A stretch of DNA of 40,873 nt. Source: an uncultured Oscillospiraceae bacterium. Lineage in GTDB: Bacteria > Bacillota > Clostridia > Oscillospirales > Oscillospiraceae. The stretch lies in contig CALWYO010000126.1 in assembly GCA_944385785.1 (NCBI GenBank), positions 1 to 40,873 on the forward strand, read 5' to 3'. A program made the translations under genes and the position numbers. The notes beneath the pieces were generated by a model. It ran no database searches. It was not told the origin of the DNA and saw only the letters and a program-made list of their open reading frames with translations. Of this stretch, positions 1 to 7,207 are shown one piece after another (the first letter of the stretch is position 1; every line of letters starts with the position of its first letter).

Positions 1-1
1 C

Positions 2-3000
2 ACCGCTGTCTGGACGCTTGACGCCCCAGATGTGATAATCACAGGCGAAACCCAGGGCACATATAACAACGGCCAAACCGTCGTGACCCTGACAGCCAAC
101 GCAACCCACTCCGCTGGCGACAGCATAAGTTATACCTACAAATGGTATAAAGAAAATGACGGCGGCGCCGACACCCCTGCGGGGACTGACAAGACGCTGT
201 CCCTTCGCAACGTATCGGACAGCGGTGTATACTACGTGGCAGTAACCGCCTCAGACGGGACGTTAAGCAGCGATGAAATAAACAGCGAGACTGTAACCGT
301 TACCATCTCCCCTGCCCCACAGCAGGCGCCGGCGCTGGGCGATGGGTACACGATAGACTATGTTCACGAGACGATTACCGTAGAGACGGGCTATCAGGTC
401 TTTACGGCTCAGGAGAGCGGCCTGGAGATAACCGGCGGCAGCATCACAGAGTATATAGATGGGACGCTGCACGTCCGCCTGGCCGGCGATGAAAACCACC
501 AGCCCTCCGAATGGACTGAGCTTAACCTTGTGCGGCCGGAGGCCCCTGAAGTCTCCGAGCCATCACGGGATGGCGTCACCGACAGCACAATAACCATCGC
601 GGTCCAGGCCGGCTATGAGTACGTCATCTCAAATAGCCCCTCCGCCCCCACAGGCGTAAGCTGGTCCGGCCAGGACGGTTATCTCCGTCCCGACTCCCAC
701 GGCAGCCATACCTTTGATAACCTCTCTGAGGGTACTACATACTATCTGTACGTACGCAGCGCCGCCACAGGCAGCCAGTTTGCCTCCTCCCCGGCGAAAC
801 TTGAGATTTCCACCAAGGGCAATCAAACGGCTCCCAACGCCCCTTCGGCCTCATCGGTTACGGAATCGTCTGTCACTATAGACAGCGTCCCTGGCCAGGA
901 GTACATCATCCTTCCGGCAGGCGATATGCCGGAAGCCCAGGACTGGGCTGACGCCAAAGCTGGTGGCGGCAGCCTTACGTTCGATAATCTTGACCCCGCC
1001 AGCGAGTACACTGTCTACACCCGCAAAGAGGGCAGCGGCCAACTGATGCCCTCTGAGCCATCCGGCCTTTCGGTGACCACAGCAGCCAAAACGCCGGAGG
1101 CCGGTCAGGGCTATGAGACAGATTACAGCGGCGAGGAAATCGCCGTAGAAGATGGCTATCAGGTCAGCGGCGACGGCGGCAAGACGTGGATCTCCGGACC
1201 CCAGAGCGTGACTCTCACCCCAGGCGGCAGCTATTTAGTACGCGTGGAGGAGGAGGGCGGAGTTCCTGCATCAGCAGCTGTGGAATTTACTATCGCCCAG
1301 AGGCCCGAGGCCACAGGAGACGCCATAGCTGTCACAGGTGAGACCATACTCGATAAAGGTGACGGGAAAATCACCGGCATCACCGGTGAGATGGAGTACA
1401 GCACCGACAACGGCAGGACCTGGGAGAGCGGTCCGGCCAACCTTGAAGACCTAAAGGCTGGAACACAGGTTATCATCAGGGTATCTGCCACCGCCTCCGC
1501 TCCCCACGGTGAGGCGCAGGTATACACCGTCCCCGCCGGCACCGCCACATTGACTGTGGCTTTCGACTCCGCCGGCGGCAGTCCTGTGGAAGGCCTTCAG
1601 GGTATCCCCTATAACGGCGCTATTGCCTCTCCGGCAGAGCCTCAGCGCCAGGGCTACACCTTTGTCGGGTGGTACCTGAGGGACAATCAGTTCGACTTTG
1701 GCACAAAAATAACCGATAATATCACGCTGACGGCCCATTGGTCCCTGGATGCGCCCGCAGCGGCCGTATCCTCAACTGCCGCCGATCAGGTGATATACGG
1801 CACCTCCATAACGCTGACGGCCCGTCCGCTCCACCAGGCTGCGGAGGCAGAGGGTATAGAGTTCTCGTATCAGTGGTACAAGGACGGGACAGAGCTTTAT
1901 GGTCAGACTGGCGAGAGCCTGGTACTCTATGATACATCCGACACCGGCAGCTATACCGTCCACGTTACGGCCTCCGACAACAGCGGACACATTAGCCAAT
2001 ATGCTGAAAGCGCGCCTTTTGCTGCGGATATAGCCCCCAAGGCCATAACAGGCACATGGGTGGGGCTCCGACAGGTGTACGGCAGTACGGAACCTGTGAC
2101 GATGCTGCTCTCAGGACTTGAATACTCCGACAATGTGACGGCCACCGTCACCGGCGGCGGCTCCGAGGCCGGCAGCTACTCCCTTTATGCATCGCTCAGC
2201 AGCGGTAACTACACTCTGAAAAATCCAGCAGGCACACTTATAGTCGAAAAAAAGCCGGTTATATTTACCGTATCGGGCAATGCTGTCCAGGAAGGTCAGC
2301 CGGTTAATGTGGAAATAACGGCCCAGGGTTGCAGCCAGGACGACTACACCGTTATCTACATGCAGGACGGTCTGTCCGCCGGCACGCCGGACAACCCGCC
2401 GGCTCAGGTCGGGCAGTATGAGATATGGGTAAACATAACCAACGACAACATGTGTATGACCGACGGCAGCAGTCAGATGCAGGTGGGTATCCTGACCATA
2501 AGCTCCGCATCTCCCAGTGCATACGACGTCGTATTCAACCCAGGCGTCCAGGATATCGGCCAGTCCTTTGTGCTGACGGCGTCAGGCGGCTCAGTTATGC
2601 ACCTTCCAGAAAACAGTTTCACATATGAAGGCCATGTTTTCACAGGCTGGAGCAACGGAAATCAGGTGTACTCCCCAGGGGACCCGTACACTCTCCCATA
2701 CAGGGACACAGAGTTTACAGCCCTCTGGCAGGCTGTGTTCTCCGTAACGGCAACCGTCCAGGAGGAGACAGACTCCGGCAGGCAGCCTCTTGACGGCGCC
2801 GTGGTGGAACTCTGGTACGGCTCAAGCCTTATAGAGCGGGGCGTTACAAGTTCCGGCGGGTCAATAACATTTGCAAATCTTGTGCCAGGCACATATAACC
2901 TGGCAGTTTCCCAGGGCCAGCGTATCGTTACCACGAAGGTCATAATCACCGATCAGGATAAGGAGTGCGATGCCGTACTGCCTCAGTACTCCACCAACTC

Positions 3001-4396
3001 CATAGTCAACGTCTCCCAGGGCAGTCCTGCGGTAATCGTGGGCAACCTGGAGCAGGTATTCAACCAGGAGGAATACGATCAGGTCTACACACAGGAGGAC
3101 GCCGAAAAAGCTCAGAACGGCGCCAGAGTCGATATAACCCTGTCAGCGGAAAAGCGGGATCCCTCTCTGGAGGCGTCCGATCAGCAGCTGCAAAACGACA
3201 TGGAGCTTATTGAGAACGACGCCCCATCCAATATGAGCGTTGGCCTTGTGATGGACTATTCTCTCACCAAAACTGTCACTGAGAGCGGCCAGCAGCCTGT
3301 CAGCACACGACTGAGCTATTCAAACGTGCTCCTGGAGCTTATTGTACCGATACCCGTACAGTTACAGGGAATGGATGTGTACTATGTGTACCGAAGCCAC
3401 AGAGATGGCGGCAGTTCCCAGGCCCAGCGTCTCACTGAAAATCCTGAGCAGGGCCAGGAGGGATTTGTGGTAAGCCAGGATGGCAAATACATAACAATTT
3501 ATGCCGACAAGTTCTCCACATACGTGCTCGGTTACGCCAATATACCCGTTGCGCCGGGCACTCAGAACGGTCCCACTGTAAATCAGTCGGGACACGGCAC
3601 CGTCTCCGTATCGCCTCTATACCCTGTAACCGGCGGCACTGTGACTGTTACAGCGACGCCGGAGGAGGGATATCACGTGGGAGAGATAGTCGTCACAGAT
3701 GGAGACGGCAATCCTGTGGAACTGACAGATCTGGGCGGCGGCGAATATACATTTACCCAGCCCCAGGGGGCGGTGACTATCACGGTTGCTTTTGTAAAGT
3801 CAAGCCCCACAGCCCAGTGTCCCAGGGACGAGAGCTGCCCAATGTCTGAATACAGCGATCTTCCTATGGACGCCTGGTACCACGACGGAGTCCACTACTG
3901 CCTGGATGCGGGTCTGATGGAGGGCTTCGGCGGCGGAATCTTCTCTCCCGAGCTGGATACCTCCAGGGCCATGCTTGTCACAATACTCTGGAGGATTGAG
4001 GGACAGCCCCAGGCGGAATACAGCGGCGATTACTCCGACGTCACATCAGTCAACTGGTTTGCCCAGGCCATCGGCTGGGCAACTCAGCAGGGGATTGTAA
4101 ACGGATACGACAACGGCAAGTTTGGTCCCAACGATACGGTGACACGCCAGCAGATGGTGACGATCCTGTACAGGTACTGTCAATATAAAGGGCGGGACAT
4201 CTCAGCGGGCGATGACACCAACATCTTAAGCTACCTTGACGCAGCCTCAATAAGCGAATACGCCGTACCTGCCATGCAGTGGGCCTGCGGATGCGGGCTT
4301 GTGAACGGCGTGGGCCAGGGCCTTTTAGATCCAAGAGGCGCCACAACCCGCGCCCAGGCCGCAACTTTGATAATGCGGTTTTTAGAGATGATATAG
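2..4396 (+). CDS. Large SLH-domain cell-surface protein, 5' end cut by window edge
   Basis: The frame is open to the left edge, so the true start and any signal peptide lie outside; the GTG at 32 is not a convincing start. About 1464 residues are visible. They form a string of extracellular modules: Ig/fibronectin-III-like repeats (about nt 50-1080), an InlB-B type repeat ending in GYTFVGWY...HW (about 1549-1740), an MBG-like segment (about 2040-2255), a second FTGW...ALW repeat (about 2525-2731), a carboxypeptidase-regulatory-like fold (about 2740-2950) and a GTVSVSP...ITVAF bacterial repeat (about 3598-3795). Three SLH domains follow (about 3845-4390), each with the AxxWA or FxPxxxxTR-type signature. 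SLH triplets bind pyruvylated secondary cell-wall polymer, so the protein should sit on the outer wall, with the repeats projecting outward. No enzymatic domain is visible. Its role is probably adhesive or structural, by inference. It converges on the dehydrogenase gene and ends at a strong terminator. Confidence 0.9.
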   Translation, partial: TAVWTLDAPDVIITGETQGTYNNGQTVVTLTANATHSAGDSISYTYKWYKENDGGADTPAGTDKTLSLRNVSDSGVYYVAVTASDGTLSSDEINSETVTVTISPAPQQAPALGDGYTIDYVHETITVETGYQVFTAQESGLEITGGSITEYIDGTLHVRLAGDENHQPSEWTELNLVRPEAPEVSEPSRDGVTDSTITIAVQAGYEYVISNSPSAPTGVSWSGQDGYLRPDSHGSHTFDNLSEGTTYYLYVRSAATGSQFASSPAKLEISTKGNQTAPNAPSASSVTESSVTIDSVPGQEYIILPAGDMPEAQDWADAKAGGGSLTFDNLDPASEYTVYTRKEGSGQLMPSEPSGLSVTTAAKTPEAGQGYETDYSGEEIAVEDGYQVSGDGGKTWISGPQSVTLTPGGSYLVRVEEEGGVPASAAVEFTIAQRPEATGDAIAVTGETILDKGDGKITGITGEMEYSTDNGRTWESGPANLEDLKAGTQVIIRVSATASAPHGEAQVYTVPAGTATLTVAFDSAGGSPVEGLQGIPYNGAIASPAEPQRQGYTFVGWYLRDNQFDFGTKITDNITLTAHWSLDAPAAAVSSTAADQVIYGTSITLTARPLHQAAEAEGIEFSYQWYKDGTELYGQTGESLVLYDTSDTGSYTVHVTASDNSGHISQYAESAPFAADIAPKAITGTWVGLRQVYGSTEPVTMLLSGLEYSDNVTATVTGGGSEAGSYSLYASLSSGNYTLKNPAGTLIVEKKPVIFTVSGNAVQEGQPVNVEITAQGCSQDDYTVIYMQDGLSAGTPDNPPAQVGQYEIWVNITNDNMCMTDGSSQMQVGILTISSASPSAYDVVFNPGVQDIGQSFVLTASGGSVMHLPENSFTYEGHVFTGWSNGNQVYSPGDPYTLPYRDTEFTALWQAVFSVTATVQEETDSGRQPLDGAVVELWYGSSLIERGVTSSGGSITFANLVPGTYNLAVSQGQRIVTTKVIITDQDKECDAVLPQYSTNSIVNVSQGSPAVIVGNLEQVFNQEEYDQVYTQEDAEKAQNGARVDITLSAEKRDPSLEASDQQLQNDMELIENDAPSNMSVGLVMDYSLTKTVTESGQQPVSTRLSYSNVLLELIVPIPVQLQGMDVYYVYRSHRDGGSSQAQRLTENPEQGQEGFVVSQDGKYITIYADKFSTYVLGYANIPVAPGTQNGPTVNQSGHGTVSVSPLYPVTGGTVTVTATPEEGYHVGEIVVTDGDGNPVELTDLGGGEYTFTQPQGAVTITVAFVKSSPTAQCPRDESCPMSEYSDLPMDAWYHDGVHYCLDAGLMEGFGGGIFSPELDTSRAMLVTILWRIEGQPQAEYSGDYSDVTSVNWFAQAIGWATQQGIVNGYDNGKFGPNDTVTRQQMVTILYRYCQYKGRDISAGDDTNILSYLDAASISEYAVPAMQWACGCGLVNGVGQGLLDPRGATTRAQAATLIMRFLEMI

Positions 4397-4424
4397 TCTG
4401 AAGGCCGCACGCAACAGCATGCAA

Positions 4425-4452
4425 ATGGGCCGCCGATAATTCGGCGGCCCAT
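4425..4452. terminator. Bidirectional terminator between convergent genes
   Basis: A perfect 12-bp GC-rich stem (arms 4425-4436 and 4441-4452, loop TAAT) lies in the 77-bp gap between the stops of the SLH protein (+) and the dehydrogenase (-). On + it is followed by CTATTTTATACAGTTTT; on - by a short T-run. It probably serves both genes. Confidence 0.8.
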
Positions 4453-4473
4453 CTATTTTATACAGTTTTCTTG

Positions 4474-5499
4474 TCAGTCCTGGACATCTATAATGACCTT
4501 CATGGTGCTCTCCCGATTTTCATCTATATACCTGTAGGCGTCCAGATAATTCTTAAATTTAAAATGAGTGCTTATAAGGGGTTTCAAGTTAATTTTCCCC
4601 TGGCTGACCCATTCAATTGCGTCAAGATAGTCCTGATGCCGGTACATCATGGAGGTATCCAGCGTCAGCTCATGGTCATTAAGCACAGCCAGATCCACAT
4701 TGGCCATGGCGCCAAACACCGCCACCAATATTATCGTACTTCCTTTTCTGGCGCAGCGGATGGCCTGATTTATTGTGGTATCGGTGCCGGCGCAATCATA
4801 GTAGTAGTCGCACTTATCCGGCCCGAAGCAGTCCACCAGGGCCTCATTGAAGTCGTTGTCCCTGGTATTCACCACATAATCCGCACCCACGCTTTTGGCA
4901 AGGCGCAACCTCAGGTCTGAGATATCGGTCATCATTACCTTTCTGGCTCCGGCAGCCTTGCAGGACTGGCAAAGGAGTATCCCTATAGGTCCGGCTCCCA
5001 GAATCGCAACTGTGGCGTCTTTCATATCTACTCTCTTCGCCGCATGGACAGTCACTGCCAGAGGCTCGATCATGGCTCCCTCGTCAAGGGTCATATTCTC
5101 CGGCAGTATGTCCACCTTGGACTCAGGAACTACAAAATATTCACTGGCGGCGCCTGTGGTCTGGAAACCCATTACCTTCAGATTCTCGCACAGATTGTAC
5201 TTTCCGTGGGTGCAGGGATAGCACTCCCCGCAAAATACCTGGGGTTCAAAAGTTACCTTTTGCCCCACCTTGAACTTCCCGTCCACCTCCTGCCCCAGCT
5301 CCTGTATGTAACCGGAGCACTCGTGTCCCTGGGTCACGGGATATGACGTAAAGGGGTGCGTACCATGATAAACGTGTATGTCTGAACCGCAAACGCCAAT
5401 ACGCATCATCTTTATCAGTATCTCGCCCTGTCCCGGCTCCGGCCTTGGAACCTGGCGGAAAGCTATCTCCTTGGGCGCCGTCATTACCTGTTGCAGCAT
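4474..5499 (-). CDS. Zinc-dependent medium-chain alcohol/polyol dehydrogenase
   Basis: A 341-residue medium-chain dehydrogenase/reductase, which oxidises an alcohol or polyol with NAD(P). Catalytic zinc ligands are visible: C37 in GVCGSD, H59-E60 in GHE, and E145 in the IEPLAV motif. The structural-zinc lobe has four cysteines, C90, C93, C96 and C104. The Rossmann motif GAGPIG is at 168-173. Overall it resembles the sorbitol/threonine dehydrogenase branch, but the substrate cannot be read from sequence. The start ATG is preceded by TAGGAGG. It appears to be a single-gene unit: two hairpins lie upstream (5526-5578) and a terminator is shared with the SLH gene downstream. Confidence 0.9.
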   Translation of the reverse strand: MLQQVMTAPKEIAFRQVPRPEPGQGEILIKMMRIGVCGSDIHVYHGTHPFTSYPVTQGHECSGYIQELGQEVDGKFKVGQKVTFEPQVFCGECYPCTHGKYNLCENLKVMGFQTTGAASEYFVVPESKVDILPENMTLDEGAMIEPLAVTVHAAKRVDMKDATVAILGAGPIGILLCQSCKAAGARKVMMTDISDLRLRLAKSVGADYVVNTRDNDFNEALVDCFGPDKCDYYYDCAGTDTTINQAIRCARKGSTIILVAVFGAMANVDLAVLNDHELTLDTSMMYRHQDYLDAIEWVSQGKINLKPLISTHFKFKNYLDAYRYIDENRESTMKVIIDVQD

Positions 5500-5524
5500 A
5501 CAGCTTTAACCTCCTATAAATATT

Positions 5525-5578
5525 CCGCATATTCTGCGGCTATTCCGACGCAGCTTCAGACATATCTGAAGCTGCGTC
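5525..5578. repeat. Two hairpins upstream of the dehydrogenase
   Basis: A perfect 14-bp inverted repeat (arms 5547-5560 and 5565-5578, loop CATA) lies next to a shorter 5-bp hairpin (5525-5529 and 5535-5539). They sit in the 5' leader region of the leftward dehydrogenase gene, between its ribosome-binding site and the terminator of the upstream operon. Without a T-run they do not look like a simple terminator. They could be an operator, an mRNA leader structure or part of a dispersed palindrome family. Confidence 0.5.
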
Positions 5579-5630
5579 TGCTGTTCCCACACATAACTTC
5601 AACCGCTTTTACAATGCTCTATATTTTAGC

Positions 5631-5667
5631 TCGGTGAGTGCCGCGAAGTATTCGCGGCACTCACCGA
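5631..5667 (-). terminator. Terminator of the aconitase-icd-membrane protein operon
   Basis: A 17-bp perfect stem (arms 5631-5647 and 5651-5667, loop GTA) begins 10 bp past the stop of the small membrane protein. On the minus strand it is followed by AGCTAAAATAT, a weak U-tract. The very stable stem at the end of the operon supports termination. Confidence 0.65.
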
Positions 5668-5677
5668 CTTGAAACTG

Positions 5678-5956
5678 TCACAGTATTTTTCTGGCAAGAC
5701 GTATTATAAAATAGATGAATACAAGTCCCAGCACAAGCTCCAGCGCAATTCTGATTATAACTCCTATAACGCCAAGAGCCGCAAATAGAGCGCCAAAAAC
5801 CAGAAGATTCAGCAGCCACAACACCAATCTCACAAAGACCAGCGCCACAGCTCCCACAAGGGCGTATATAACACCTTTTTCCCTGTCTCCGCCCCGACTT
5901 CCCAGGAAGTATCCGGCTGCCGCACCTATTATAACAGTGACTATCCAAGAGAGCAC
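5678..5956 (-). CDS. Small polytopic membrane protein of unknown function
   Basis: A 92-residue hydrophobic protein with a GTG start and a GAGAGG ribosome-binding site about 6 bp upstream. Three likely membrane segments are visible: residues about 2-20 (glycine-rich, TVIIGAAAGYFLGSR), about 28-50 and about 53-85, joined by a charged GGDREK loop. The N-terminal glycine pattern faintly recalls the GlsB/YeaQ/YmgE family, but length and spacing do not settle it. It lies 29 bp after icd on the same strand and precedes the terminator, so it is probably the last gene of that operon. A competing frame at 5661-5948 gives a less plausible, cysteine- and arginine-rich protein. No function is assigned. 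Confidence 0.65.
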   Translation of the reverse strand: MLSWIVTVIIGAAAGYFLGSRGGDREKGVIYALVGAVALVFVRLVLWLLNLLVFGALFAALGVIGVIIRIALELVLGLVFIYFIIRLARKIL

Positions 5957-5985
5957 TACAACCTCTCCCCTCTAAAAATGTTGCC

Positions 5986-7191
5986 TTAAAGCGCCTTTTC
6001 CAGATTCGCCCTTATAGCCGCAATGAATCCGGCTGTATCTACCTTCTGAACGTCTTCATCCTTGCACAAAAGCGCCAGATCTCCGGTCATGATGCCTGAA
6101 TCTATAGTGTCAAGGCAAGCCTTGTCAAGTTTATCGGCAAAGTCTGAAAGGGCCTTGTTTCCGTCCAGCTCTCCTCTTTTACGCAGAGCCCCGGTCCAGG
6201 CAAATATAGTCGCCACCGGATTTGTTGAGGTTGTCTCACCCTTTAAGTATCTATAGTAGTGCCTTGTAACCGTGCCGTGGGCGGCCTCATATTCAAAATA
6301 TCCAAAAGGCGACACCAGTACGGAAGTCATCATAGCCAGGGATCCATAAGCTGTAGACACCATATCGCTCATAACGTCTCCGTCATAATTCTTAAGAGCC
6401 CATACAAAGCCGCCCTTTGAACGGATTACCCTGGCGACTGCATCGTCTATCAGCGTGTAGAAGTACTCTATACCGGCCTCTTCAAACTTATCCTTATACT
6501 CCTCATCGTATATGCGCTGGAATATGAGTTTGAAGGTCTGGTCGTACTGCTTGGAAATAGTATCCTTGGTTGAGAACCACAGATCCTGTTTCTCCGAGAG
6601 GGCATATTCAAAGCATGAGCGGGCAAAAGCCTCAATGGAGCTGTCCTTGTTGTAATTTCCCTGGAGCACTCCGGCGCATTCAAAGTCGTATATCGTCTCG
6701 CGGAATGTCTCGCCATTCTCACCGGTAAATACAAGTTCAGCTTTTCCAGGTCCTGGCACTCTGTACTCAGCGGCCTTATATATGTCTCCATAAGCGTGAC
6801 GGGCTATTGTAATAGGCGCCTGCCAGCTTACAACGCAGGGTTTTATGCGCTTTACCATTATGGGCGCGCGGAATACGGTACCGTCCAGCGCCGCCCTTAT
6901 AGTCGCGTTGGGGCTCTTCCACATACTTTTGAGGCCATATTCTTCGACTCTCTGTGCATTGGCTGTAATTGTAGCGCATTTAACGGCCACTTTCAGACGT
7001 TTTGTAGCCTCGGCGGCATCGATAGTCACCTGGTCGTCTGTCTCGTCCCTGTGCTTGAGGCCAAGGTCATAGTACTCTGTATTAAGTTCGACAAATGGTG
7101 AGATAAGCTCGTCCTTAATCATCTGCCAGATGATCCTGGTCATCTCGTCGCCGTCCATCTCAACGATGGGGTTCATCTTTATTTTTTCCAT
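5986..7191 (-). CDS. icd: NADP-dependent isocitrate dehydrogenase, eukaryotic-like type
   Basis: A 401-residue homodimeric isocitrate dehydrogenase that decarboxylates isocitrate to 2-oxoglutarate and makes NADPH in the cytoplasm. It matches the subfamily that includes human IDH1/2 rather than E. coli Icd: KSPNATIRAALDGTVFRAPI at about 92-111, the KNYDGDV-SD metal and substrate motif around 267-276 (D250, D272 and D276 as likely metal ligands), and GTVTRHY at 306-312, whose Arg-His pair confers NADP preference in this subfamily. Length is normal. It starts 16 bp after the aconitase-family gene and precedes the small membrane protein, so it is in the middle of a three-gene operon. Confidence 0.95.
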   Translation of the reverse strand: MEKIKMNPIVEMDGDEMTRIIWQMIKDELISPFVELNTEYYDLGLKHRDETDDQVTIDAAEATKRLKVAVKCATITANAQRVEEYGLKSMWKSPNATIRAALDGTVFRAPIMVKRIKPCVVSWQAPITIARHAYGDIYKAAEYRVPGPGKAELVFTGENGETFRETIYDFECAGVLQGNYNKDSSIEAFARSCFEYALSEKQDLWFSTKDTISKQYDQTFKLIFQRIYDEEYKDKFEEAGIEYFYTLIDDAVARVIRSKGGFVWALKNYDGDVMSDMVSTAYGSLAMMTSVLVSPFGYFEYEAAHGTVTRHYYRYLKGETTSTNPVATIFAWTGALRKRGELDGNKALSDFADKLDKACLDTIDSGIMTGDLALLCKDEDVQKVDTAGFIAAIRANLEKAL

Positions 7192-7207
7192 TACCTGACC
7201 TCACTTT

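Noticed and set aside
5661..5948. 95-codon minus-strand frame overlapping the small membrane protein
   Set aside because: The 5678-5956 frame gives clean membrane segments and has a ribosome-binding site; this one gives an Arg/Cys/Gly-rich translation.
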